A stretch of DNA of 64,000 nt, from positions 1 to 64,000 of the forward strand of contig CALUPG010000002.1 of the NCBI GenBank assembly GCA_944322565.1, written 5' to 3'. Source of the DNA: an uncultured Bacteroidales bacterium. Its GTDB lineage: Bacteria; Bacteroidota; Bacteroidia; Bacteroidales; UBA932. Each line of letters starts with the position of its first letter. Positions within the stretch are counted from its first letter, which is position 1. The notes beneath the pieces were generated by a model that saw nothing but the letters and a program-made list of their open reading frames with translations, made no database searches and was not told the DNA's origin. Positions 7,752-16,847 of the stretch are shown in pieces. The position numbers and the translations under genes are program-made.

Positions 7752-9959
7752 ATGGTAAAGTATGTAATAAAACGCGACGGAAGAGTCGTTGAGTTTGACA
7801 AGAGAAAGATTGTTGATGCCATCCTGAAGGCAATGGATGTAACCGAAGCAGGCGAGGACATTGTGCTCGCCGCAGAAATCGCCGCTGTCATCTCCAAGAT
7901 TGAGACGGAAAGCATGAGCGTGGAGGATATCCAGGACAATGTCGAGATGGAGCTCATGAACAGTCCGAGAAAGGAAGTCGCCAAGAAATACATTGCATAC
8001 CGCAACCAGAGAAATCTTGCACGCAAGGCAAAATCCCGCGAAATATTCAAGGAAATCATCGAGGCACAGGCCACAGACGTGACACGCGAGAATGCCAACA
8101 TGAATGCGGACACGCCGGCGGGAATGATGATGAAATTCGCCTCCGAATCGACAAAGTCGTTCGTGGATGAATGCCTTCTCTCTGAAGATGTGAAGGAAGC
8201 CGTGCAGAACTTCTACATACACATCCATGACAAGGACTATTATCCGACCAAAAGCCTCACCTGCGTACAGCATCCGCTTGACAAGATACTGAAGAACGGA
8301 TTCTTTGCCGGCCACGGGGAATCCCGTCCTGCCAAGAGGATAGAGACTGCCAGCATCCTCGGATGCATATCCATGGAGACGGTCCAGAACGAAATGCACG
8401 GAGGCCAGGCGATACCGGCATTCGACTTCTATATGGCCCCGTTCGTGAGAAAGACATTCCATGAGGAAATCAACAACATAAGCGCGATGACCGGAGTGGA
8501 CTACAGCCACCTCAAGGACATTGCCATAGACGACTACATCAAGCGCGACCTTATCGGCATCCAGGGAGAGGAAAGAGTCATACAGCATGCCATCAACATG
8601 ACTGTAAGCAGGGTACACCAGTCCATGGAGGCATTCGTGCACAACATGAACTCCATTCATTCCCGAGGAGGCAACCAGGTGGTATTCAGCTCCATCAACT
8701 ACGGCACAGACACATCGGCCGAAGGGCGCTGCGTCATCAGGGAGATTCTCAACACCACATACGAGGGGGTCGGAAACGGCTCCACGGCCATCTTCCCTAT
8801 CCAGATATGGAAGAAGAAGCGCGGGGTAAGCTACCTGCCTGAAGACAAGAACTACGACCTCTATAAATTCGCCTGCAAGGTGTCCGCCAGAAGATTCTTC
8901 CCGAACTTCCTCAACCTTGACGCCACATTCAACCAGCATGAACTGTGGAGGGCTGATGACCCGGAGAGATACAAATACGAGGTAGCCACGATGGGCTGCC
9001 GCACAAGAGTGTTTGAAAACCGCTTCGGGCCGAAGACATCCATAGCCAGGGGAAACCTTTCGTTCACCACCATCAACCTCGTGCGGCTTGCCATCGAATG
9101 CATGGGAGAGCCCGACAAGAACGAAAGAATCAGAATGTATTTCGAGAAGCTAGACAGGGTGCTTGACATCACGGCCAAGCAGCTCTGCGAGAGGTACAAT
9201 TTCCAGAAGACCGCTCTCAAGAAGCAGTTCCCTCTCCTGATGGGGGCTCTCTGGCTAGGCAGCGAGAATCTCAAGGAAGACGACACAATTGAATCCGTCA
9301 TCAACCAGGGCACTCTCGGAATCGGCTTCATCGGGCTTGCCGAGACTCTCATAGCCCTTATCGGCAAACATCACGGGGAATCCGAGGAAGCTCAGCAGCT
9401 CGGCCTCAGGATAATCACCTACATGAGAGACAAGGTCAACGAATATTCCGAAAAATTCCAGCACAACTTCAGCGTGCTCGCCACTCCGGCAGAAGGCCTC
9501 GCAGGCAGGTTCACCAAAGCCGACAGGAAGAAATTCGGCGTCATACCGGGAGTCACAGACAAGGAATACTACACCAACTCCAACCATGTGCCGGTATATT
9601 ATCACTGTACACCGAAGCACAAGGCTGAAGTCGAGGCTCCGTACCATAGCCTGACGGGAGGCGGACACATATTCTATGTGGAAATTGATGGCGACGCCAC
9701 TCACAATCCGGAGGCGATAATGGCGATTGTAGACCTCATGGACAAATACAACATGGGATACGGCTCCGTGAACCACAACAGGAACCGCTGCATGGACTGC
9801 GGCTTTGAAAACGCCGACGAAAATCTTGAGGAATGCCCTAAATGCCACAGCCACAGGATAGACAGACTGCAGAGAATCACCGGTTACCTCGTAGGCACCA
9901 CAGACAGGTGGAACAGCGCGAAACTGGCCGAACTCAAGGACCGCGTCGTCCACAAATAG
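7752..9959 (+). CDS. nrdD: Anaerobic (class III) ribonucleoside-triphosphate reductase
   Basis: 735-aa glycyl-radical enzyme making dNTPs from NTPs without oxygen. An N-terminal ATP-cone (KRDGRVVEFDKRKIVDAILKAM, about residues 7-28) gives allosteric control. The C-terminus has a zinc-ribbon CMDCGFE...ECPKCHS and the glycyl-radical loop RITGYLVG with the radical Gly at 711. The activase nrdG begins 21 bp after the stop. The operon points to anaerobic growth. Confidence 0.96.
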   Translation: MVKYVIKRDGRVVEFDKRKIVDAILKAMDVTEAGEDIVLAAEIAAVISKIETESMSVEDIQDNVEMELMNSPRKEVAKKYIAYRNQRNLARKAKSREIFKEIIEAQATDVTRENANMNADTPAGMMMKFASESTKSFVDECLLSEDVKEAVQNFYIHIHDKDYYPTKSLTCVQHPLDKILKNGFFAGHGESRPAKRIETASILGCISMETVQNEMHGGQAIPAFDFYMAPFVRKTFHEEINNISAMTGVDYSHLKDIAIDDYIKRDLIGIQGEERVIQHAINMTVSRVHQSMEAFVHNMNSIHSRGGNQVVFSSINYGTDTSAEGRCVIREILNTTYEGVGNGSTAIFPIQIWKKKRGVSYLPEDKNYDLYKFACKVSARRFFPNFLNLDATFNQHELWRADDPERYKYEVATMGCRTRVFENRFGPKTSIARGNLSFTTINLVRLAIECMGEPDKNERIRMYFEKLDRVLDITAKQLCERYNFQKTALKKQFPLLMGALWLGSENLKEDDTIESVINQGTLGIGFIGLAETLIALIGKHHGESEEAQQLGLRIITYMRDKVNEYSEKFQHNFSVLATPAEGLAGRFTKADRKKFGVIPGVTDKEYYTNSNHVPVYYHCTPKHKAEVEAPYHSLTGGGHIFYVEIDGDATHNPEAIMAIVDLMDKYNMGYGSVNHNRNRCMDCGFENADENLEECPKCHSHRIDRLQRITGYLVGTTDRWNSAKLAELKDRVVHK

Positions 9960-9980
9960 GCCGGAGGATTTCCGGGTCAA

Positions 9981-10493
9981 ATGACCGTCATGAAGCTAAG
10001 AGTACTTGATATATTGGAGGAGACCATGGCCGACGGCCCGGGTCTCCGTACTTCAATATATTGTGCCGGATGCCTGCACCATTGCCCGGGCTGCCATAAT
10101 CCCCAGTCTTGGGATATGAACGGAGGCAATCCGATGGAAGTCGACGATATCCTGAAAGTCATCCTTGACGATGAATTCAGCAATGTGACCTTCACCGGAG
10201 GAGACCCATTGTATCAGGTTGAAGCCTTTACTGAGCTCGCAAGAAAAATCAAGGAGAACTCATCCAAGACCATCTGGTGCTACACAGGCTTCACAATTGA
10301 AGAAATCAGGGCCGACGCGAGACTGTCCATGATTCTGCCGTATGTAGATGTGATTGTGGACGGGCCGTTCATCCTGGAGCTCCGGGACACGGAACTGCTT
10401 TTCAGAGGCAGTTCCAACCAGAGGATAATATATCTCCACGGAAAAGAAGACGACATTATTCCAGGTACTGTGAAGACAGTACCTGTGAAATAA
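9981..10493 (+). CDS. nrdG: Anaerobic ribonucleotide reductase activating enzyme
   Basis: 170-aa radical-SAM enzyme that generates the glycyl radical on NrdD. The 4Fe-4S motif CLHHCPGC (C31, C35, C38; CxxxCxxC) is followed by HNPQSWD, typical of NrdG. FTGGDPL is the GGDP-type SAM-contact motif. Its 3' end overlaps the convergent epimerase gene by 38 bp, so the two transcripts are antisense to each other there. An in-frame ATG three codons later is an alternative start. Confidence 0.95.
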   Translation: MTVMKLRVLDILEETMADGPGLRTSIYCAGCLHHCPGCHNPQSWDMNGGNPMEVDDILKVILDDEFSNVTFTGGDPLYQVEAFTELARKIKENSSKTIWCYTGFTIEEIRADARLSMILPYVDVIVDGPFILELRDTELLFRGSSNQRIIYLHGKEDDIIPGTVKTVPVK

Positions 10494-11913
10494 ATCTGTT
10501 CTTTGCAGTCACTGTCCTGCGGATATTGGTCTGGTCACAGTCAAGGCACCAGCCGCCTCCGAGAAGAACATACTCCAGAGATGCACGGAAGCGGTGTCCA
10601 TGCTCACATTCCCACTCGAAGACAGTACCTGGAATTCCCACAGACTGGCCGGGGCCGAGAAAATGTCCGCCCCTGAACTGCGATGCCTTTTCAATGGCTT
10701 CAGCATCAAGGTCATATATTGACACGGATGTGTCATAGCCATGATTCAGCCGGAGGATTTCTCCTGCCGCATCTGCCTTTGCCTGATTCTTTTCCATATA
10801 AGGCGGACGCATCTGTTCCCAGCTTTTTATTGAGCGGTATTCCGCCTCTGAACCATAATATGCTTCAAGCTTTTCAGGCGAATGAGCGGCCCATGTCTGC
10901 GTGCCGAGCCCCTTTTCATAGGCGAGCGGCCTCATGAAAGCCTTTATCAGAGATGCCGGGACTATTCTTGCCAAAGAATAATACCACGGAAGCTGCGATG
11001 CCAGATGCCGGAAATATTCATCCACAGGCAGATTTGCCCTGAAATGCAGATAGTCTTCAAGCTCATCGGAATCAGTATACCACATGCCGTGGAAATTTCT
11101 TGTGGCGAACCACTGCGGCTCAAAGACTTTTTCCACCGACTTGATGCCCAGCGGCGCAAGCAGTCTCTGCTCAAACTCATAATTGGTCATTCTGTACTGC
11201 TCTCCGCTGCTTATGTTGTAGAAGCGGTTCCAGAATTCCTCAGGGACCCAGTCTTCGCATACATTCGCAAGAAGACGCCCTGAATCCTCGACCGTCGCCC
11301 ATTCCAGAACGCCTTTAATCGGAACATGAAGAGCCACCGGATTGATCTGCCGGAAAATCCCGGGATACAGAATGCCGGTCTGCCTGAGAGAAACCCAATT
11401 CTCAATGCCGGAATCAACAATTGCCTTTTCCGCCATACACTTGGAAACGGCATACGAATCATATGCGCTCGGATAGACAGGATCCCCGGAACGGCCCCAG
11501 TGAATCGGACTCAACCTGTCTCCGCACTGGGCCACAGACCCTATATATACGACCTTTATCCTGCCATGGTCCGGCTGGGCAAGAACCGCGCGGGCAATAT
11601 TTTCAGCCGCCGTGACATTGACTTTCAATGTCTTCTCCGGGAAATAATCAGCCGCAGGGGATACCATTCCACCGACATGAAGCACATAATCAGAGCCTGA
11701 GACTCCGGCAAGTACATCCTCATATACCATAAGGTCGCCCCAGATTATATCCACATCCGGGTCATTGAGATATTTTCTCAGAAGTTTCTGATTTTTCGGG
11801 CTTCTTCTTGCCAGAATCCTTATTCTGAACCTGTCCTTCTTCTTATATAATTCCTGAAAACCGGCCCAGCCCATATTTCCGGTGGCTCCGGTCAGAAAAA
11901 CTGTCTTTTTCAT
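10456..11913 (-). CDS. NAD-dependent epimerase/dehydratase (extended SDR) with metal-site-like tail
   Basis: 485-aa protein. Residues 1 to about 300 form an extended short-chain dehydrogenase fold: TGATGNMGWAGFQEL is the nucleotide-binding loop, and YDSYAVSKCMAEK carries the YxxxK catalytic pair. The substrate is unknown. The last ~55 residues hold CEHGHRF and CLDC (C436, H438, H440, C456, C459), a possible zinc-binding module not usual in this family. I chose ATG at 11913 over an upstream TTG. It is monocistronic and convergent with nrdG. Confidence 0.75.
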   Translation of the reverse strand: MKKTVFLTGATGNMGWAGFQELYKKKDRFRIRILARRSPKNQKLLRKYLNDPDVDIIWGDLMVYEDVLAGVSGSDYVLHVGGMVSPAADYFPEKTLKVNVTAAENIARAVLAQPDHGRIKVVYIGSVAQCGDRLSPIHWGRSGDPVYPSAYDSYAVSKCMAEKAIVDSGIENWVSLRQTGILYPGIFRQINPVALHVPIKGVLEWATVEDSGRLLANVCEDWVPEEFWNRFYNISSGEQYRMTNYEFEQRLLAPLGIKSVEKVFEPQWFATRNFHGMWYTDSDELEDYLHFRANLPVDEYFRHLASQLPWYYSLARIVPASLIKAFMRPLAYEKGLGTQTWAAHSPEKLEAYYGSEAEYRSIKSWEQMRPPYMEKNQAKADAAGEILRLNHGYDTSVSIYDLDAEAIEKASQFRGGHFLGPGQSVGIPGTVFEWECEHGHRFRASLEYVLLGGGWCLDCDQTNIRRTVTAKNRFISQVLSSQYLE

Positions 11914-11956
11914 TCTACGCAATCATGTTTTGTCTTAATATCTGCGGGGCATCCGG

Positions 11957-13138
11957 TCATCTTAGCCACAATGCAGGATTCTGAGGCTTCTGCCCCTGCC
12001 ATATCTGGAAATGGAGCTTGGTCTCGCCGTTGATTGTATCCACAGTCCCTATCTTCTGTCCGGTCTTGACTTTGTCTCCGGCCTTTACGGCATTGCTGCG
12101 GAGCTTGCAGTAGAAAGAAAAATAATTCCCGTGCTGGACAAGGATACAGATATTATACCCGGGCATCACCACTACCTGCTTGACAACTCCGTCAAATACC
12201 GCGTTTACGGATGTCCCGGCAGAGAGGGCAATGTCTATTCCGTTGTTGAACGGCAGTTTCAGAGAAGTGAACACCGGATGATACCGCTGTCCGAAACCGT
12301 CAACCACCGGTCCCTGTGCCGGCCACGGAAGTTTGCCCTTGTTCTTGGAAAATTCAGCTGCAAGCCTGTAATCGACTTCAGGAGAATCAGTTCCCTTGCC
12401 GGAGGCCTTCATGGCCTCAGCCACAAGCCTCTCTATCTCCTTGTTGAGAGCCTCGACCTGCTTTTTCTTCTGCGCAAGCTGCTTCTGGTATTTCCGCCTG
12501 TCCTGCTTCAGCCTGCCGGCCATGATTTCAGACTTGCTCTCGTCTTTCTGAAGAGATGCCAATTCACTCTGGCGCTGCGCCCTGACAGCTTCCGCCTCTT
12601 TCCTGAGTTTCTGAATTTCCTGCTTCTGAACCTCAAGTTCCGCCTTTGCGGCCTCTATCTTGGCGGCCTGGGACTTGATTTCCCTCGAAAGGTTCCTGAA
12701 ATAGCCGTAGCGCCGGAATGCCTGCCCGAGATTGTCGCTTGCAAGAATATACATATACCATATCCTCGCATCCCTGTTCTTGTAGGCACTCCTTACCAGC
12801 CCGGCATAGTGGACTGTCAGGGTATCGATTCTTTCCTGAAGCCGGTTGATTTTTCTCTGGGTGGCATAAATTTCGTCCGAATATACCCTGATCTGACGGT
12901 CCGCCGCCCGGACAAGCTCTTTCCTGTTTGCAATCTTCTTCCTGATCATCGTCAGTTCGGAGAGAAGATTGCTGCTTTTGGCCGCATTCGCCGATATCTG
13001 CCTGTCGAGGATGTCTATTTCCTTTTCGAGGGCAGCGACCCTGGCTTCATATGCCTTTGTATTCTGAGCATACCCGGCAAGAGAGGTTATGCAGAGGGCA
13101 AACAGGACTGCAATAAATCTGAGGGACATGGCTTTCAT
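11957..13138 (-). CDS. EnvC-like murein hydrolase activator (coiled coil + M23 domain)
   Basis: 393-aa exported protein. After a signal peptide (to about residue 24) comes a long coiled coil (about residues 30-245, rich in E/K/Q heptads) and a C-terminal LytM/M23 domain (about 275-393) with LPWPAQGPVVDGFGQRYHP. The usual zinc ligands appear changed (for example NNGIDIALSAG in place of HxGxD), as in EnvC-type activators that have no peptidase activity but switch on amidases at division. Its start overlaps the upstream TPR stop as ATGA. Confidence 0.85.
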   Translation of the reverse strand: MKAMSLRFIAVLFALCITSLAGYAQNTKAYEARVAALEKEIDILDRQISANAAKSSNLLSELTMIRKKIANRKELVRAADRQIRVYSDEIYATQRKINRLQERIDTLTVHYAGLVRSAYKNRDARIWYMYILASDNLGQAFRRYGYFRNLSREIKSQAAKIEAAKAELEVQKQEIQKLRKEAEAVRAQRQSELASLQKDESKSEIMAGRLKQDRRKYQKQLAQKKKQVEALNKEIERLVAEAMKASGKGTDSPEVDYRLAAEFSKNKGKLPWPAQGPVVDGFGQRYHPVFTSLKLPFNNGIDIALSAGTSVNAVFDGVVKQVVVMPGYNICILVQHGNYFSFYCKLRSNAVKAGDKVKTGQKIGTVDTINGETKLHFQIWQGQKPQNPALWLR

Positions 13139-14844
13139 CGTTTCATCTCCGATTTTCTCCGGCTCACCTTTTCTTCGAGGCCTTCTATCTCCCCGTTGTT
13201 CTTTGCCTGAGCCTGTGTCCAATAGACAAACGCAAGGTCATATTCCTCGAGAGCATACAGCACTTCAGCATAATGGTCAAGAACCACCGGACTTTCCTTG
13301 CCTCCGTACAGCATTGCATGCTTGAAAAAAGGCTTGGCCTCAAGAGCCTTTCCCTGCAGGAACAGAATCCACCCGAATGTATCCAGATATGTCGCATTGT
13401 CCGGCTCCGCCTCAACGGTAATCCTGCTCATGGCGTAGGCCTTCTTGAGGCGGCGGCCCTCCATACTCAGAAAATATGCATAATTGTTCAGGACCGGAAG
13501 ATATTCAGGATTGATTTTCAAAGCATTTTCGTATGCCTTGTATGCCTTCTTGCTCTCTCCCAGCTGATGATACATGTCTCCCATTGTCGTGTAAGCGGAA
13601 AGCATCCTGGTACTGTCCCCCGCAGCAATTCTTATAATCGTGTCACAGACACCCAGCACCTTCCGGTAGTCTCCCTTATGATAATCGGCGAGACTTGCCA
13701 TTTCCAGAAAGGCCGGCTCCTGCGGGAATCGCCTGAACGCCGCACGTCCCTCTGACGAAAGACTGTCCCACCTGTCCGTGTACATGAGGAACTCCACATA
13801 ATTGGCGGCGGCGGAGACACTTTCAGGGAACAGAGACATGTTTTCCCTGAAGTATTTTCCGGCAAGTGCAGGCCGCTCTGTCCCATAATAATAAATTCCG
13901 GCCGCCTCAAGCACCGAACTGTCCTTCGGATGGACTTGCACGCACACATTCACCATAGTGTCAAGTTCCGATGAAAATGTCCGCAGGAACATAGGGTCCG
14001 AGTGCTGGAAGAGACTCGTCATATAGTCGGCTTTCCCTTCGGGAGAAATCGATTCGGACCGGACAAATTCCATTATGGCAGGGAAATACCTGTCATATTT
14101 TCTGGTAATCCTAAGGACCTCCGCCTTTCCGAGCAGAGCCGGAGCATAGTCAGGAGCCATATCCAGAGCCTCGCTGTAAGACTTCAGGGCGCTGGTATCA
14201 TTATACATTGAAATGTAGTAATCCCCGAGCACCGACAGTATCCGGGGAGAAGGATATTCCTCCTCGTTGAACCGGACCAGAGACTCATACGCATCCTCCG
14301 TCTTCCCGAGCTGGCGCAGAAGGTCAAAGCGGGTGAGGGCGGTAGACTCGTTCTTTCCCGCCAATGTCTCTATCTGCCCTAAAATGTCGAGAGCCTTCCG
14401 GGTCTGGCCGGAGGAAAGGTAGAGGTCTATGAGATTGTAATATATTTCCGTCTTCTTCGGAAAATCCCTGAGCATATCCTCATACATGACCGCAGTCAGC
14501 TCCGGCTTGCCGTTCGCAGAATATACCATGGCAAGACGATACCTGTACCAGAAATTTGAGGAATCAAGGCTGACGGCCGTCCTCAATTCTGTCTCTGCCG
14601 CATCACTGTTGCCGAGACAGAAGTCGGAAAGACCCAGATAATAATGTGCCGCATCATTTTCGGGAGCCTTTGCAATTATGTCCCGGAGAATGGACGCTGC
14701 TCGGGTAAAATTTCCTGCATCATATTGTTCGACAGCCGACACCACCATATTTTCAATCAGGCGTTCCCCCCGGGTCTGGGCGGACACGGGGAATACCTGC
14801 ATCAGGAGAAGTGCCGAGACAAGATATATTCGAGCTTTCATCAT
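13135..14844 (-). CDS. Exported tetratricopeptide-repeat protein
   Basis: 569-aa protein with a signal peptide (MMKARIYLVSALLLMQVFPVSAQ), then about 14 TPR-like helical repeats along its length; clear units include NDAAHYYLGLSDFCLGNSDA and the one beginning DSTRMLSAYTTMGDMYHQLG. Probably a periplasmic or outer-membrane scaffold. It is translationally coupled (ATGA) to the EnvC-like gene, an arrangement seen in other Bacteroidales, which suggests a role in envelope assembly or division. The first of two adjacent ATGs is used. Confidence 0.75.
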   Translation of the reverse strand: MMKARIYLVSALLLMQVFPVSAQTRGERLIENMVVSAVEQYDAGNFTRAASILRDIIAKAPENDAAHYYLGLSDFCLGNSDAAETELRTAVSLDSSNFWYRYRLAMVYSANGKPELTAVMYEDMLRDFPKKTEIYYNLIDLYLSSGQTRKALDILGQIETLAGKNESTALTRFDLLRQLGKTEDAYESLVRFNEEEYPSPRILSVLGDYYISMYNDTSALKSYSEALDMAPDYAPALLGKAEVLRITRKYDRYFPAIMEFVRSESISPEGKADYMTSLFQHSDPMFLRTFSSELDTMVNVCVQVHPKDSSVLEAAGIYYYGTERPALAGKYFRENMSLFPESVSAAANYVEFLMYTDRWDSLSSEGRAAFRRFPQEPAFLEMASLADYHKGDYRKVLGVCDTIIRIAAGDSTRMLSAYTTMGDMYHQLGESKKAYKAYENALKINPEYLPVLNNYAYFLSMEGRRLKKAYAMSRITVEAEPDNATYLDTFGWILFLQGKALEAKPFFKHAMLYGGKESPVVLDHYAEVLYALEEYDLAFVYWTQAQAKNNGEIEGLEEKVSRRKSEMKR

Positions 14845-14867
14845 TTCAAAACCAGTCGCACAAATTG

Positions 14868-14875
14868 CAAAATTA
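14868..14875 (-). promoter_or_regulatory. Putative -7 element for the TPR-envC operon
   Basis: TAATTTTG on the reverse strand fits TAnnTTTG, 23 bp before the TPR gene. No -33 box visible. Confidence 0.4.
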
Positions 14876-15001
14876 GCACAAAATCTTGATATTTGCAGAA
14901 CGCGGCCACAAGTTTTGGATGCATTGCAACATTTGTCATGGCTTCTGCATCTTTATGGTCGCGGAAATGTATACGGAACCTTGTAGATTGGAGACTGTAT
15001 T

Positions 15002-15547
15002 GTGACCGCAAACCCGGAGCAAGAACTGGTTGAACTGTGCAAAAAAGGGAACAGAAAAGCCCAGAAGGCCATTTATGACCGGCTGGCGCCCAAAATGTTT
15101 CCGCTATGCATGAGATATGTCGGAGAGAGAGCCACAGCCGAAGATGTCCTGCAGGAAGGTTTCGTCACGCTTTTCTCAAGAATAGGCAGCTACAAGGGCG
15201 AAGGCTCATTTGAAGGCTGGTCAAGGAAGATCTTTGTCAACACTGCACTCATGTACCTCAGGAAAAAGGATGCGCTGAAGATGAGCGACGGACTGGAGAC
15301 CGCCCGCAATCTTGCGTCCGACATTACATCCCAGACGGCAAACATCGGATACAAGGAGCTGATGTCGCTTATAATGACTCTGCCGACAGGTTTCAGGACA
15401 GTTTTCAACATGTATGTCGTGGAGGGATACTCCCATAAGGAAATAGCACAGATGCTGGGAATCACCGAAATAACTTCCAGGACCCAGCTGAGCAGGGCAA
15501 GGACATGGCTGCAGGTCAGAATCAAAGAACTGAAAAAAGATGCATGA
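15002..15547 (+). CDS. ECF RNA polymerase sigma factor
   Basis: 181-aa sigma-70 protein. Region 2 is TAEDVLQEGFVTLFSRIGSY, with GWSRKIFVNTALMYLRKK. Region 4 spans LPTGFRTVFNMYVVEGYSHKEIAQMLGITEITSRTQLSRARTWL, with an HTH. No ATG precedes region 2 in frame, so the GTG at 15002 is taken as start. It overlaps the following gene by 8 bp, indicating translational coupling with its presumed membrane regulator. Confidence 0.87.
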   Translation: MTANPEQELVELCKKGNRKAQKAIYDRLAPKMFPLCMRYVGERATAEDVLQEGFVTLFSRIGSYKGEGSFEGWSRKIFVNTALMYLRKKDALKMSDGLETARNLASDITSQTANIGYKELMSLIMTLPTGFRTVFNMYVVEGYSHKEIAQMLGITEITSRTQLSRARTWLQVRIKELKKDA

Positions 15548-16847
15548 AGACGACAACATATTTGACAAGGAGATAAAATCCATACTGGAGAGCGGCCGGG
15601 AAGAAGTCCCTGACCGGGTCTGGAATGCCATTCAAGGCAGGATGGACACGGACAGACGGAAAGCCGCCATCAGGTGGATAACCTCCGCTGCAGTATCAGC
15701 AGCCGCTGCTGTCGCCGCTGTTGCTGTCTTCACCCGGATGCCGGACAGCGGCAGCGGGAACATCGGCATAATCCCTCCGGAGGGAGATGTCAGGATTCTT
15801 ACGGAAAGTCCCGACCCGGTCCTCAGTTCCGAAGAGACAAATGAATCCGTCATCTCCGGACAATTCATACCGCAGTCCATAGACTCATATTATACCGTCA
15901 GCGGAACAACTGCAGAACAGACCGGCAATGACGCTCCGGCAGACGGGGACAAAAACAGCCGGGCAGATGTGGAAGAACTGCAGAACAACGGGACCGGACT
16001 GCAGGACGGAACCACGCAGCAGAAAGAAACCGGACTGCAGGACGGAACAGAGAGGCAGAACGGAACAGAGAGGCAGAACGGAACAGAGAGGCAGGACACG
16101 GCAGCACAGGACAACAGCCGGGACATCATGACAGAAGGCGACGGCACCGGTGAGGAAGACGACTGGTCAGGGGCATTGCCGGCAGAGCAGACCCCGGCAC
16201 GAAAAAAGCCGGAGGTGGCATTCTCAGTCTTCGGGAACGCAATAAGCAACAATTCCGGGAACCAGGGCGTAAGAAAAAGTGATCCGATGCAGAGTTCGGG
16301 TGTCATTCCCAGAAATGAAGTCAGGGAAGACCTGGCCACTTCATACGGCATCCCTCTTTCATTCGGCGTAGGAGCCAAAATATCTTTCACCAAAAGATGG
16401 GCTCTTGGAGCCGGAGTCAACTGGTCATATCTCACGAGAAGATTTTCCGGAGCATATTATGACGGAAACGGGAAGGCATTTTCCGACTCGGACATCCGTA
16501 ACGACCAACATTACATAGGAATACCGGTGAATGTCTATTTCAGCATAGCAAGCGCGGATTTCTTCAATTTCTATGCATATGCAGGCGGCACCGTGGAAAA
16601 ATGCATCAGCGACACCTATCTCATCGACACACCGGACCGCAGCATTACATGGAGAGGGAAAAGCCCGGGAGTCCAGATGTCTGCAAATGCAGGTATCGGA
16701 GTTGAATTCATACTTGCGGACAGATTCGGGCTGTACATCGACCCGAGCGTAAGATATTACTTCAAAAGCAGGCAGCCGAAAAGCATCAGAACCGTACAGC
16801 CGCTCATGCTGAGTTTCGAGGCCGGACTGAGGATAAGGTTCAGATAA
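15540..16847 (+). CDS. Anti-sigma-like / outer-membrane beta-barrel fusion protein
   Basis: 435-aa protein. A cytoplasmic N-terminus (IFDKEIKSILESGREEVPDRVW) and one membrane helix at about residues 46-62 (AVSAAAAVAAVAVF) resemble ECF-associated anti-sigma proteins. A long low-complexity linker (about 110-215) rich in Q, T, D, E and R includes three tandem copies of an 18-bp unit (16044-16097). The C-terminal ~180 residues resemble an 8-stranded porin-like barrel (LSFGVGAKISFTKRWALGAGVNWSYL, ending LSFEAGLRIRFR). An inner-membrane helix joined to an outer-membrane barrel is topologically striking, although related proteins follow ECF genes in other Bacteroidota. Confidence 0.65.
   Translation: MHEDDNIFDKEIKSILESGREEVPDRVWNAIQGRMDTDRRKAAIRWITSAAVSAAAAVAAVAVFTRMPDSGSGNIGIIPPEGDVRILTESPDPVLSSEETNESVISGQFIPQSIDSYYTVSGTTAEQTGNDAPADGDKNSRADVEELQNNGTGLQDGTTQQKETGLQDGTERQNGTERQNGTERQDTAAQDNSRDIMTEGDGTGEEDDWSGALPAEQTPARKKPEVAFSVFGNAISNNSGNQGVRKSDPMQSSGVIPRNEVREDLATSYGIPLSFGVGAKISFTKRWALGAGVNWSYLTRRFSGAYYDGNGKAFSDSDIRNDQHYIGIPVNVYFSIASADFFNFYAYAGGTVEKCISDTYLIDTPDRSITWRGKSPGVQMSANAGIGVEFILADRFGLYIDPSVRYYFKSRQPKSIRTVQPLMLSFEAGLRIRFR
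16044..16097 (+). repeat. Three 18-bp in-frame tandem repeats
   Basis: Units at 16044-16061, 16062-16079 and 16080-16097 encode GTERQN, GTERQN and GTERQD. The first two are identical and the third differs by one base. The surrounding linker has further degenerate copies (GLQDGT). An 18-bp period keeps the frame, so copy-number change would alter linker length only. Confidence 0.9.

Noticed and set aside
6978-8939. 653-codon reverse-strand open frame
   Set aside because: It is antisense to the phosphopantetheinyl transferase gene and the first half of nrdD, both clearly recognised. Its translation has no domain or signal and reflects codon bias of the sense genes.
12011-13210. 399-codon forward open frame
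   Set aside because: Exact antisense shadow of the EnvC-like gene, whose coiled coil and M23 domain are unmistakable.
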